64,000 nt of DNA from Dermatophagoides farinae (GCF_024713945.1 NC_134683.1:1292501-1356500); one strand, 5' to 3'. Shown: positions 13,677-24,789, numbered from the stretch's first letter. Numbers and translations: made by a program. The notes: generated by a model not told the origin, from the letters alone.

Positions 13677-14330
13677 AATTTGGTTCTGTCTATGCAGGCA
13701 AAAGTATGCCGGTTATTTAGCAGTCCATTTAAAATCGACACATGGTGTCGAAATTCAGGTGAAAAATTTGAAATTTAAAGATTTTGAAATGTTCAAATTA
13801 TTTTTGGAGAAAACTGAAGAAGAAACAAATTATATTTGCTCGTGCCGTGGAACCATACCAGCTAATAGATCGGAGCGAAAAAGAGCTGCAAAATCAAACA
13901 AAACAAAATTGGCAATACAGTAATACCCCGCTTAACGCGGGGGTTACGTTCCAAAAATTCTGAGCGTTAAGCGAAACAGCGTTAAGTGGGGCTATTTTTA
14001 CATAATGCATTTTTACCCTTCATATACAACGTAACAATGTAATGTAATGTAGGGTAATTGTACAGCGTTATATCGAATCAGCGCTAAACAGGGCAGCGTT
14101 AAGCGGGGTATTACTGTATATGTCCATCCCAAATTAGTTTAACCAGGATCAAAGATGGCACATGAAACACTGCTAAATGGACAACAACCCATGTCGGTCA
14201 TGAATTAGATATGAAATTTTGTCGATTGCCCAATAAACACAAAGAATTGATTGCACATTATCTAAAGATTGGATTGCAACCATCCGAAATACTTTCAATT
14301 CGAATTTGGTCATATCAAACTATTTTCAGT
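13651..14330 (+). pseudogene. Decayed zinc-finger/transposon-like gene split by a MITE
   Basis: The first part (13651-13923) has a degenerate C2H2-like segment (CLCRQKY...HLKSTH), an F-x-x-F-x2-F helix and a basic stretch ending NKTKLAI. After the MITE, the same frame resumes at about 14117 with CPSQI, then THVGHELD and a helix ending LQPSEIL. This order (finger, F-x2-F helix, basic loop, C-P-x-x-I, T-H-x-G-H, I-A-x2-L-x2-G) matches an uncharacterised multicopy arthropod family related to transposon DNA-binding proteins, which I recognise from memory. The copy is dead: the stop after 13920 comes from the inserted element, and a TGA lies in frame at 14163-14165. Homology fades after about 14330. 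Confidence 0.5.
13918..14116. mobile_element. MITE, pogo/Tigger-like, 199 bp
   Basis: The element begins CAGTAATACCCCGCTTAACGC and ends with its exact reverse complement, giving perfect 21 bp terminal inverted repeats. Both ends are flanked by TA (13916-13917 and 14117-14118), the target duplication of Tc1/mariner/pogo elements. Subterminal copies of GCGTTAAG and a GGTTACGTTCC block just inside the left end recall Tigger/pogo termini. There is no coding capacity. It is inserted in frame-bearing sequence of the zinc-finger fossil and its fourth to sixth bases (TAA) supply a stop codon there. Confidence 0.88.
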
Positions 14331-14514
14331 CAAATTTCAAATGTGAATTTATCAATTTTGATTTTTCATCACATTTATATTGCAGTAAAAATCCAAAATA
14401 TTCGGACTTGGAAAAATTTTTCATATTTTTTGGCACCGTTAATAAAAATAAATATGTTACTGTTATAAGAAATGATACAAGAAAAATTTATTTACACGTT
14501 ACATGATTATACGT

Positions 14515-15130
14515 TTTTTTTACTTTCAATGTATTAATCAGGCTCAATGTAAATGCCCTCGCTTTCTCATCATATATAATCTCCTCCCACCGTGTACTTT
14601 TCGCTGTACATCATCAACCCTTGATTGAGGTTGCAAATTTTTTTACTGTGTGTACAACTGTATCTCTGGACCATGTTATCTTTCTTGATAGAAAACATGT
14701 TTGACTGTAAAAAAAAAAATCAAGCTACAATTTAAACCATGCATGCCAGCGCAGTGTATAGCAACGGCGGATATTTTTCTTTGTGTGTTGGCCATCCTGA
14801 AGTTTTATTATATTAGAGATGAATAGTTGATGAACATTGAGTTTTATTTTCTATGTTTGTATGTTATGTATCTGCATATATATGAAATATATTTGTTATA
14901 CCATCAAGCGTTTTTTTTTGAGATCGGCATAATACCATTATTACTTTTTATTATCTAAACACCATTTAGTTTGTTATGATTATATATGTTCGATCATCAT
15001 AACATTTAATGATTAAAAAATATTCTATGAGAGCGAGAAAAGTTTGTCTTCCATTGATGAGTATATATATTAATTTGTGCTGATTTATTATTTTCTGTTT
15101 TTTTTTTTGGAAATTTTACTGAGTCAAAAG
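14515..15130. other. Unassigned stretch upstream of the Gag-like gene
   Basis: Sequence between the fossil gene and the next ORF. It is less repetitive than the first 13 kb (for example 14570-14780) but has no open frame with a recognisable domain. It may hold further transposon debris and the promoter of the gene at 15325. A TATATAT run lies at about 15062-15070. Confidence 0.4.
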
Positions 15131-15197
15131 GTAAGTTTTTCTATAGATTCGTTGCTATTATGATTGATTGATTGTTGGTTCATTTTTTTCATTCTAG
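15131..15197 (+). other. Probable 5' UTR intron of the Gag-like gene
   Basis: GTAAGT at 15131 and a pyrimidine-rich tract ending CTAG at 15197 define a 67 bp GT-AG intron, normal for this window. It sits about 130 bp before the start codon at 15325 and would make the gene a spliced transcript. Confidence 0.5.
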
Positions 15198-15324
15198 AAT
15201 TCGGCTTTATATAGTTAGTGATATTCATGTTGTGATATAGTAGAGAAAGTGTAAGAAAAACAACGTGGTATCACTAACGTTCGAGCATTTTTATTATTGA
15301 AACCAACCACCACCACCAAAAAAA

Positions 15325-17499
15325 ATGGATAAATCATCACTGCAAGAAATAAACCAAAAACGTCGAAAAGCTATACGTAAATTTGATGCTTATTTTGATA
15401 GTTTTAATGATGGTCATACATCGGAAATTATTGTGGATAAAATCGAAATACGTAACGTAATTGAATTGATACGTAAATTTAATCGTAATTTGGCCGATGA
15501 TGATAATCTATATGATGAAGAATTGGTTGATAAATTCAAAATGCGTGCACGTCGTATGGCTAATTTTTTAAATGATTCCACTGCAAATAATGAGGATAGT
15601 AATAAGAAAGAATCATCATCATCATCATCGGAGAAAATAGTGGCCAACAACATGGATAAACAGCCAAAGACAGAACCATCACCATCACCGCAACAACAAC
15701 AAAAACAAAAGCAACAGCAACGACAATGTGAACCAGAAATGATTAGAAAAAATGATAAAAATCATCATCATGCTGTCATTGGTAATGAAGAAAATATCGA
15801 TGCATTATTAAATGTTTATTATATTAATAAACTGGAATTAACTTTTACAAATTGGTTCGATTATTATCCACAAATGATGGAATTTATTGTAAATGGCCCA
15901 AAATCAATGGACATGAAAACAAAAATGGATTATTTGAAAAAAACTCTTCGTAACAATCCGAAAGCATATTTATTAATTAGAAATAAAAATGAAATTAACG
16001 ATGCTGTTATGATATTACGAAAACGATTTAATGTTTGTTGCCAAGCTATACGTGAAAAAAATGTCGACGATCTAATTGATAAATTTAATCATAGTATGGA
16101 TGAAAGAGATAATGAAAAAAATTTTCGTCAATTATTTCGTATTGCATTACATATTGCTTATACGGTTCGTGAAGATTTTCAAACATATTATTTTCACAAG
16201 TTGATGAAAAAATTGCCAAAATTATTACATTGTGGTACACCATTTCAGTTTTTAATAATGATTAGATCAAAACTTCGAATATTTGATGGCCATCATGTTT
16301 TGAAACCAGGAACATTTGAAGAATTAGAACAACTATTTAATCGATTAATCAATGATGATGTTTCATTATGTCCAATCTGTTTTAAACTTAAACAACGTAT
16401 TCGATCACATTCAATAGTCAAATGTCGCTATATTGACGAGCTAATCTATACATATGGTTTTCGTAAAATCAACTATTCATCAATTTCATCTGCTCAAAAT
16501 TCAATGGTTTCATCGGATAAAACTTCAATTAACCGTAATCGTTCCAGTATGAACAATCGAATAAACAATCAAAATAATGGTAATGATCAAGTAAATCAGA
16601 AAAAAATTTCTAATACCACAAACAATGATAATCAATCAACTGAATCTGATCAAGTGAATCAGAAAAAAATTCCAATCATTATTATTGGTTCAAAAAGTGA
16701 ACAAAATTATCGAAACGAAGCATCAATCATCGATCAGAATGCCACTAATCATGAAGCATTTATCGAAATAGACTATTTGAGATCATTGGAAATTGATGAG
16801 GAAATAGATTACAGAGAATTTTCCGATTTGAGATCACGTTTTATTATTGGTCATTTAGAGCTTAAAATAGCCATTGGATTTTTGGTTCGTACGATAAGAT
16901 TTTCGGTTTTTTCCTCACAAAAAGAAGAGCCAACCATATATATGTCGGCCGATATTCTCAAACAATTTTCATTAATTTGGCCATCAAAATTTGAACAACG
17001 TTTTGCTCAAATAATTGATTGTTCAATTGAAAGAAAGCGACGAATTTCAACTAAAAATTTAGATTTAAAGATCGATCCTTTATATGATGATGTGGCTGAC
17101 AATGTTTGTGATGGTAAATCGAAAAACAATGTGTTGCAAAAATTACTTACCGCCAATTTCATCGTAAAATCTTCATTGTCAAATGTTCAAAATGATTTGT
17201 TGAAAATTTCTTCAATTGATGATAACACTGCTAATGAAGATTATTTTATCAATCAAGATGATCATATCTATTATTATTGTAATGGAAATCATTCATTTAA
17301 ACAAGAAATGAAATATAAACGTGCACACATTTATCATTTTAAAGGTGAAAAAATGAATTCTAATAATGATATGGATTCCATGTTGATCAAATTTGATGAT
17401 GAAAATTTTTCAATTCTCATTCAATTACCATATACAAATGATGAAAAGAATGAACAAATCAAACGAAAAATTGAAGAATGTCGTAAATTGTTGGACTAA
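15325..17499 (+). CDS. Orphan Gag-like protein, BEL/Pao type
   Basis: This is an uninterrupted 724-residue frame starting at an ATG preceded by an A-rich leader. Residues 1-90 are charged helix resembling the N-terminus of BEL/Pao Gag proteins. Residues about 170-360 follow the DUF1759-like pattern: a W-x2-Y-Y-P-x-M motif, a K-M-D-Y-L-K helix, then A-V-M-I-L-R-K-R-F and a long helical region. A CPIC motif near residue 351, followed by His and Cys (C-x2-C-x9-H-x4-C), resembles a stretched zinc knuckle. The middle is Asn/Gln/Ser-rich. The last 200 residues are unassigned. No protease, reverse transcriptase or integrase follows, and I see no flanking long terminal repeats. It is therefore either a Gag-only relic or a host-captured gag. 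The probable 5' intron and poly(A) signals favour a host gene. Family assignment is from pattern memory. Confidence 0.6.
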   Translation: MDKSSLQEINQKRRKAIRKFDAYFDSFNDGHTSEIIVDKIEIRNVIELIRKFNRNLADDDNLYDEELVDKFKMRARRMANFLNDSTANNEDSNKKESSSSSSEKIVANNMDKQPKTEPSPSPQQQQKQKQQQRQCEPEMIRKNDKNHHHAVIGNEENIDALLNVYYINKLELTFTNWFDYYPQMMEFIVNGPKSMDMKTKMDYLKKTLRNNPKAYLLIRNKNEINDAVMILRKRFNVCCQAIREKNVDDLIDKFNHSMDERDNEKNFRQLFRIALHIAYTVREDFQTYYFHKLMKKLPKLLHCGTPFQFLIMIRSKLRIFDGHHVLKPGTFEELEQLFNRLINDDVSLCPICFKLKQRIRSHSIVKCRYIDELIYTYGFRKINYSSISSAQNSMVSSDKTSINRNRSSMNNRINNQNNGNDQVNQKKISNTTNNDNQSTESDQVNQKKIPIIIIGSKSEQNYRNEASIIDQNATNHEAFIEIDYLRSLEIDEEIDYREFSDLRSRFIIGHLELKIAIGFLVRTIRFSVFSSQKEEPTIYMSADILKQFSLIWPSKFEQRFAQIIDCSIERKRRISTKNLDLKIDPLYDDVADNVCDGKSKNNVLQKLLTANFIVKSSLSNVQNDLLKISSIDDNTANEDYFINQDDHIYYYCNGNHSFKQEMKYKRAHIYHFKGEKMNSNNDMDSMLIKFDDENFSILIQLPYTNDEKNEQIKRKIEECRKLLD

Positions 17500-17624
17500 A
17501 GAAACTCACTTTTTTTAAAAAAAATTATACCACTTGATAAGAAATGATAAATTTTCCCAGAACATAATGAGCCATCATCATTATGTTTTTGAAAAATTTT
17601 TCATTTCATTACAATCGAATTTTT

Positions 17625-17647
17625 TGCTGCTGCTGCTGCTGCTGCTG
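17625..17647. repeat. (TGC)n microsatellite
   Basis: About seven TGC triplets in the convergent 3' region between the Gag-like gene and the PI3K adaptor. Confidence 0.8.
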
Positions 17648-17754
17648 GTCCTGTTGACATGACAGGTTTTTTCAAGGCGTGATTTTCGATAAATTTTTTT
17701 TTCTATAAAAAAAAATTCCTGATTGAAATTTTGTTTTTGCACATTTGCTTATTC

Positions 17755-17773
17755 AATAAAATTGACAATAAAA
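17755..17773 (+). terminator. Poly(A) signals of the Gag-like gene
   Basis: Two AATAAA hexamers lie close together (the first at 17755-17760), about 255 nt after the stop codon at 17499. Confidence 0.55.
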
Positions 17774-17806
17774 ATTTAAAATTTTTGAAAAAAAATCGAG
17801 AAAATT

Positions 17807-17812
17807 TTTATT
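17807..17812 (-). terminator. Poly(A) signal of the PI3K adaptor
   Basis: AATAAA on the minus strand, about 250 nt past the stop at 18058. It lies within roughly 50 bp of the opposing signals of the plus-strand gene, so the two 3' ends abut or overlap. Confidence 0.45.
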
Positions 17813-18057
17813 CAAGACAAGATTAAAATTATTTAAAAAAAAGGTATAAATCATTCATGTAAACAAATGTGAGTGTTTGTGTGTGTGTGTGTGTGTATGT
17901 TTTTTTTTACAGCACAGATCAATAATCAATAATCAATAAAATTATTATATATATCATATACAAAAAATATAGAATATAGTGAAATGAGATATTTGGGAAA
18001 AAATATAGACTAGATGAATTTTCCGGTTTCGTTTCGAGTTTGTTTTTTGTTGCTGAA

Positions 18058-19440
18058 TCAATTATCATCATTTTTACCGTTATTATTGTTATTATAATAG
18101 TAATGATAATGATGAAATGAATGTGCAAATATTGGATAACGAAGTGTTGTATGTAGATTATCATTATGTTCTTCCAATGATGTCTTCGAATAATGCAATA
18201 CAAGACTCATTAGATCTGGAAAAATATCATATGGTTCAGAAAAACCATAACCACGATCCGTTTGTGATATCAGACAATGATAGATATTTCCATCACTAAC
18301 AATAGACAGGGCATATTTGCCCATTTGTTGTCTACTTTGTCGTATTAGGAATGTACCATCTTTTTTATTCTTCAACAATTGTTCAGCTTCATTACGTTTA
18401 CATTCATTTATTAGCCATGTTGTTTCGATTTTATGTGGTTGTAAATCAATTTCATCAGTATTTTGTTCAACAATTTTTTGCAAAATATTATGTTGTCGGC
18501 CAAGAAATTGTAATGTTGGTTTAATGGAATTACGTTCACGATCCAATAGACGATTATAGGCAATCATTAATTTAAGATCATTCTCCAGATCACCGATACT
18601 TTTAGTGAAAAAATTCAACCGTGTTTGTAATTTAAGTTTTTGTTCTTGCATTAGATTTGCTTCATGTGGCAAAGCCTGGACTTGTAGTTTATTATTAAGA
18701 TTAATATGATCCTGTATGAAACCCATGATCAATTGATATGAACGTATTGCTTGCCGTTGTCGTTGTATGCATTTATTATTCTTATCATAATCTTCACTCA
18801 ATTGATCATATTGACTGTTTTTTGAATTCAATTCTTTTCGTACTTCAGCTAGACGTGCTTTCACTTTTTCCATATCATTAATTTCAATGCCTTCAATATC
18901 CGGCTGATAGAATCGTGATACAGGATACAATAATTTTACATCCAATGATGGATTATATTTGGCCAATGATTCAGTCTTGTAATAATTGATTAATTCAATA
19001 ACCGATTTGAATACAAATGGTTCGGAAAAACCAAACAAACCATCACGGCTGGTTATTTTGATCAATTTGTTACAATTATTTTTCCGTAATGTTAATGTAT
19101 ATTCACCAAAAATTTTCGATATCGAATCACGTACTAGATATGTTCCATCTGGACGATTACGTAATTTTTCATTAACTTCTTCACGGCTAATTTTACCCCA
19201 ATACCATTCAGCATCTTCAAGTTTCTCTTCTTCCGTTTCCGATTGTTGTTCTTGTTTCTGTTCTAATTGCAAAGATTTTGGCTGCTTTGATTGTGGCTGT
19301 TGTTGTTGTTGAATTTCCAAATCATCATTTTGGCATTGTTCAGTAGTTGTAGTTGTAGTATTAGCCGTCAATGATTGACATTGTTCAGTAGTCGTATTTG
19401 TAGTCGCTGTTGATTGTTCCTGTTCTTCTTCAGTTGTCAT
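18058..19440 (-). CDS. PI3K class IA regulatory subunit (p60/p55 type)
   Basis: The protein is 460 residues from the Met at 19440. It recruits the p110 lipid kinase to phosphotyrosine docking sites at the plasma membrane. After a Gln/Thr-rich, Glu-rich leader of about 75 residues comes an N-terminal SH2 domain (WYWGKI, then GTYLVRDS with the phosphotyrosine-binding Arg). Next is the inter-SH2 coiled coil of about 170 residues that clamps p110, then a C-terminal SH2 ([15 protein letters not shown]). The tail is His/Tyr/Asn-rich. It has no SH3 or BH/RhoGAP domain, matching Drosophila p60 (Pi3K21B) and vertebrate p55 rather than p85. The frame stays open upstream to 19482, but an acceptor (AACAG) ends one base before the chosen ATG. 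The equivalent fly gene is Pi3K21B. Confidence 0.93.
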   Translation of the reverse strand: MTTEEEQEQSTATTNTTTEQCQSLTANTTTTTTEQCQNDDLEIQQQQQPQSKQPKSLQLEQKQEQQSETEEEKLEDAEWYWGKISREEVNEKLRNRPDGTYLVRDSISKIFGEYTLTLRKNNCNKLIKITSRDGLFGFSEPFVFKSVIELINYYKTESLAKYNPSLDVKLLYPVSRFYQPDIEGIEINDMEKVKARLAEVRKELNSKNSQYDQLSEDYDKNNKCIQRQRQAIRSYQLIMGFIQDHINLNNKLQVQALPHEANLMQEQKLKLQTRLNFFTKSIGDLENDLKLMIAYNRLLDRERNSIKPTLQFLGRQHNILQKIVEQNTDEIDLQPHKIETTWLINECKRNEAEQLLKNKKDGTFLIRQSRQQMGKYALSIVSDGNIYHCLISQTDRGYGFSEPYDIFPDLMSLVLHYSKTSLEEHNDNLHTTLRYPIFAHSFHHYHYYYNNNNNGKNDDN

Positions 19441-19441
19441 T

Positions 19442-19530
19442 CTGTTATCAGGACGAGAAAAAAATATGAAAAATTCATACATTAATTATGAATGTAATAT
19501 CAAATGAGAGAAAAAGAAAAATTCTTATAC
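19442..19530 (-). other. 5' UTR intron of the PI3K adaptor gene
   Basis: On the minus strand a GAG|GTATAAG donor at 19530 and a pyrimidine-rich acceptor ending CAG at 19442 define an 89 bp intron just upstream of the ATG at 19440. A further donor-like site (TTTTCAG|GTAAGC) near 22218 might mark a more distal 5' exon. Confidence 0.55.
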
Positions 19531-22500
19531 CTCGAATCAAGTAAAAAATAAATCTTGGAACAGAAAACCTTTTTTAAAAGTCTCTTGATATGAAAAAAAA
19601 AATATTTTTAGCAAAAGAAAAAAGAGAAGAGAAAAAAACCATTGGCCAACAACAAGTTAAATGATCAGAAAATAAAAGCAAGCAAGAAAAGAAAAGATAA
19701 CGAGAAAAAAATAGGAAATCATCAACAGGTTGATGAGTGGCCAAGAATGAATAATTTTTTCAAGTGGATCCGGATTAGATAAGTTTGTTTAAAACAATTT
19801 GATCGTCGAATAATTTCGTGCACAAGAGAAGCCCTTCACTGGGCAGCTTGCGATTATAATTTTTTTTTTAATGTTAAGAAATGGAAATTATATAATAATC
19901 ATTTCTTAACTTTCACTTTTTCATATATATCGAATTATTATTATGTAAATAAAATTCAAACATACATAAAAAAAAGTGAAAATTAAAATTTTTTAAATAT
20001 GACAGCAATATGCGACCCAATGATGGACTGCTCTTATAGCCGAATACGTTTTACCACAGTTTGTGTGTGTGTGTGCGTGTGTAGCCAAACAACTTGTTGA
20101 TTTGGAAATGAATGAAAAAAAGAGAAGAATATTCAGAAAAAAATAAGCGAATAAAGAGACAGAGAAAAATTTTTTTTTTATGAGAATTTGGAAAAGATTC
20201 GTGAAAAAAACAGAAAGAAAAAGTTCAAACACTTTTGTTCGATTCGAATGATCGAATCAAACTGATCGATTGATTGATTTTTGTTTTGAATAACGAAACA
20301 AAAAAAAAATTTTCATTAAATATATGGCCACTATTTAAATTGGTGGAAAAATAAAAAAAAATTTTTTAGTTGTTAATGATGGGGCGTGTGTCGCAAAATC
20401 ACAAACAAACATACACATATACACACACATTCGGTCGTTGAACATAATTGGCCTTAAAAAATTGACGACAATAATCATCCTCGTCATGGTTGTTGTTGTT
20501 GTTGGTCAAAAAGATATATATCAATGTGGAAAAAATGATCATACAAAATTAACAGGATTTTGAAGAAAACAACAGACACACACACACTTATAAAAAAAAC
20601 ACATGGCAAAAAATTATCAGAAAAAAACCAGCCATCGAAAAAGCTATCGATAAAGGATATCCTGGGGATCATGATCATCGTCAAATGCCAACAACAAGAA
20701 TCACAGCAAAAACCAAAAAAAAAACCGACAAAAATGATAAAAGGCTGATAAAATACATGAAAAAAAAAAAATTTCATTGGTTCCCTAGTAAATCAGAACA
20801 ATATTCATATTATAAATAGCGAGAACAATCAAATTTCAAATTATCAAAAAAAAAAAAAAAAAAACTGAAAAACACAAAATAAAATCAACCTTAAACCAAA
20901 CACAAAGAAAAAAAAATTTTTATGACTATCAATTAAAAACAGATTTTTCGGGTCATGGCAAATTAACCAGATTATAATTGAAAACAAAACGAAAAAGATT
21001 CGATTTGGCAACTATATCGACAGAAAACACAGGCACAAACACCAAAAGGAAATCGAATCATTTTCGCAATCCTAAAATCCAAACACACACACACACACAC
21101 ACAGGATGCACAAAGTTACTTGATTCGATGAATACCATGTTCCAATGATGATTTTTATGATGACGATGATGGCCACATTTAAACATGATGATGATCATCA
21201 TCATTATCATTGAGGAAAAAAAATAAAACAACATTCGTTCGTTTATTTTTCCGTTTTTTTTTTCTCTCTCTCTCTCTCTATCTCACGTTTCAAATGTTGA
21301 TGGATTGGCCAAAGTTTTTCGTTTCCCTTCTTTTTCTTCGAATGGGGCATCTCATCATTATAGGGCCATCACACTTTTGATAACTGGTCAAAAAATTATA
21401 CATACACACTGGATGATGAAATGATTTTCACATTGTTCATCATCATCATCATACAAACAAACACAGACGCGTGCAATCATCATCATTTCGTATTTTTCAT
21501 TTTCATTCTCGTTTTCATCGGATTTATTTATTATTATTATTCTCACATCAAATCCATCTTAAATCAAAATAATCAAAAAAAAAAAAAAAAAAAAAAAAAA
21601 AACAGAAAACAAAATCCACATACACATACACAACAGGTGGGGATGTAGAGAAAAAAAACAAAATTCAAATGGGAAAAAATTGATGATGGTTTTCTGTTCA
21701 AACACCACACACACACACACATCCTAACTCAAAGAATGATGATTGGTGGTGAATGGAAGACAAAAACATCACATCACATTATCATCAACCATTAAACCAT
21801 CATCATCATCATCATCATAATCATCATACGGGACCATAAAAAACAGGTTTCTCTATTTTTTCGTGAAAAAGATTTTCGATCAACAAAAAAATAAAAATTT
21901 ACATGTTGTATTCGATTTATGAAAATTTTTTTTTTCGTCGTTGTCGTTTTTCTTTCAATCATCAACAACAAAATATATATGGCCATTTGATTATTACCGA
22001 TTTCAGGTGAAATTTTAGATTTCCATTTATGGTGAATGGGTTAGGTATTTTTTTTGGGTAAAAATTAAAGAAAAAGGCAGATATTTTCTCATTGTAGAGA
22101 TAATCCCGACTTTTAAAAGAGATTTTTCTTCTCTGTTTTTTTTTCTTTGGTTCCAAGACAGAGAACAGAAAAAAATGAGCACAAACATCAGACAGTTGTG
22201 TAAATGAATGGAGCTTACCTGAAAATCTTGAATTCAAATCAAAAGGCACATTTGAAATTGGAAGAAAAAGAAAAAATTTTTTTTTTTTGAAACAATGGAT
22301 GATGGCGAAACAATAAAAAAGCCAAATGAAAAAAAAATGGATCAACAATGATGACACTTGTTGTTGTCGATGATAATGACGATGATGATGATTATTTTAA
22401 ATGAACAATAAGCCAAAATAAAAAATGAAACTTGAATGGAAAGAAAAAAAAAAGAAAGAAAAGAGATTTAAATGTGGAAAATGTTCTTTTTGTTTCTTGA

Positions 22501-23062
22501 GTACGTACCACACAAAATATATATTGTGAAATAATATATGGACCGCACGAGTTTTGCTTCTTGTAGATTTTGATAATTGAATTTTTCTTCTGGTACAAAC
22601 AAATTAATGACGAAAGCGATAAAATCAGTTTATGGTTGGTATATAAAAAAAAATGATAATGGCAATGATTATTGATTCAATTTATTAACAAATCCAAAGA
22701 TTTTCAATCATATATTAATCAGATGGCAAATGTGTGTATATTATATCGATTATGATCGATTGTTGATCATGATGATCATCATAAACACACACACACACAC
22801 ATGTACATTGTAGGTCATCATCATCATTTTTTTTAATAATATAGTAAAAATTCTCAATTTATTATTATCATCATCATTGTTTTTTTTTTTTTTGCTGGCT
22901 GAGAGCAACATTTCATTTTTTTCTGGTTATCATCATCATTATAAAAACAAAAAATATACACAACACTGCAGCAGCAGCAGCAGCAGCAGTAGCAACATTC
23001 GAGAAAAAAAAATCGAGGATCCACTTCATCGAAGATAGGACAAAAAAATTTTTTTTTTTTCA
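19531..23062. other. Intergenic, low-complexity
   Basis: No supported gene. The region holds poly-A/T runs (including about 28 A at 21575-21602), CA arrays, ATG/CAT arrays and CT arrays. It probably contains the promoter and any distal 5' exon of the PI3K adaptor gene. Confidence 0.55.
21575..21602. repeat. Poly(A) homopolymer, about 28 bp
   Basis: One of the longest homopolymers in the window. No target duplication or retroposon body is attached that I can see. Confidence 0.8.
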
Positions 23063-23068
23063 TTTATT
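23063..23068 (-). terminator. Candidate poly(A) signal of NIF3L1
   Basis: AATAAA on the minus strand about 315 nt after the NIF3L1 stop at 23381; the nearest such hexamer I found downstream. Confidence 0.35.
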
Positions 23069-23380
23069 TAAATGCCAAATAGCGCCGTATTCATTTTTTT
23101 TCAAATATTGAAATTGTATATAGCATGGTTGGTTGAATTTTGATTTTTGTTGTTGTTGTTGATTTCATTCATCCATTTACGTAAAATGTTGTTTGTTGGT
23201 TTTTGTTTTTGTTTTCAGAATTAAAATCCTGAAAAAAAATTGGATAATTTATGACGACCATGATGATTTTGCCATTGTAATATATTGATCGATTGATAAT
23301 TTGTTGTTGTTTGTCGGTCGATTTGTTGTTTGTTTTTTTTCTGAATGGTAGAGGTGAATAAAAATGGTGATGATTTTTTT

Positions 23381-24576
23381 TCAAACAATTTGAAGTGGAT
23401 CTCTATCCACTTCCGACATTGAAATCGATAATGATGAAAAATTTTCAACAAAATAATCATATAAAACATTACGAATATATCCTCGTTCAGTGTTTGAATG
23501 TTCACATAATGCTATCGATGTTCCAGAATGAATGGCATCCAATACTTCATGATGAGACATTTCGCCTGTAATGAAAAAATCTATTGATGGTCGTATTTGT
23601 CGAAGGATCGATGAACCGGATCCAGCACAAACACCAATCGAATGAATCATAGTATCATCGGCATGATTATCGGCTAATGCTAAACGAATTCTATCTAAGC
23701 CTAGATTTGTTTTCAATGTAGAAACAATCTGATTAATCGTTATAGATTCCGATAATTTTCCAATTCGACCCATTCCTTCACGTAAAATTGGCCATTTTTG
23801 ACAGCTAGTTATCGATGATAATATTGTTCCTTGTTTATTGATTTTGTCCAATATTATGGGCAAAATATCACCATTACAGTATATTAATCCATGGGATTTA
23901 TTTCTAACAATTTTAAGAAGATTAAAAAAATAGTTTAAATTATTGGCTGATTTAATAAATTATTAAGATATTACATTTGAGCTGGAATATTCATGGCTTT
24001 CAATTGATCAAAAATAAATGATTCTTGTTTTTCGCCATCATTTAGATGAATTTGATATTGAAATTTAGGTTTTTGTGTTGACATTTCCACTGGTCTTATA
24101 TTTGAACATTTAAATGGTCCAAGAAGCCAATCATTAATGCCACCATGAATGGCATCAAGTGCTGTATGCGGTGAATAGACGGCAATTTTGTTCACTAAAC
24201 ATTTGGCAATAATTCGTTCTTTCCAATTTGATTGACAAATCGATTTGAATGGACGAAAAATTGGTGGATGATAAGCGATGATTAGATCGACATTTTTAAC
24301 GATCGATTCATCCATAACTTTTTCGGTCAAATCATTTGTTAACATTATACGTTTGATTTGAAATTTTTCCATCGGTTCCACCAACAATCCAACATTGTCC
24401 CAGTCACATGCTAATTGTAATGGAATTTTTTCACCAATTTTAACAAGAAAATCTTCAAGCAACATTTTTGATGAAAAACGACGATATTGATAATTGAAAC
24501 GATATAATCTAGAAGCGGTAAAAATTGTTGAATTTTTTCCAATCAAAAACAGCATCATCACTTGCAGACGAAGCAT
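23381..24576 (-). CDS. NIF3L1: NIF3-like protein 1 (DUF34/NIF3 family)
   Basis: Two coding exons, 24576-23975 and 23903-23381, joined in phase 2 across a 71 bp intron (donor AAAT|GTAATA, acceptor GTTAG). The product is 374 residues, close to the human protein at about 377. It is a metal-binding NIF3 fold protein whose exact biochemical role is not firmly known. Visible signatures are the metal-site HPPIF near residue 103, HTALDA and HGGINDW about 30-40 residues later, CAGSGSS, then ITGEMSHHEVLDA and SNTERGY with the C-terminal metal ligands. The first 37 residues are hydrophobic and basic before a second Met (MLLEDFL), possibly a mitochondrial leader or an upstream start. It is divergent from the synergin homologue. 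Confidence 0.95.
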
Positions 24577-24789
24577 TTAACAACTAAAAAGCATGGATCT
24601 ACGAAGGAAAAGTTTCGAACATATTTTGATTTTGTTGAAGAATTTTTTTCGGAAATCTTTCTTTTCTTTTTTGGATCATTTCGAGTTCAATATATATATA
24701 TATTGTTGTCGTTGTTTTTGTTCCATATGTTTTGGATCATTGTAATCAACGAAATGGTATGAAAAACGAAATTTTATGGAATTAATGGA
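24577..24789. promoter_or_regulatory. Divergent promoter, NIF3L1 / synergin
   Basis: Only 213 bp separate the two start codons. The interval is AT-rich with a TATATATATA run at about 24694-24704. Such spacing implies a shared bidirectional promoter, with most of the interval being 5' UTR. No motif beyond the TA run is assigned. Confidence 0.6.

Noticed and set aside
21575-21602. Long A tract considered as the tail of a retroposed gene
   Set aside because: No coding body or target duplication precedes it on either strand.
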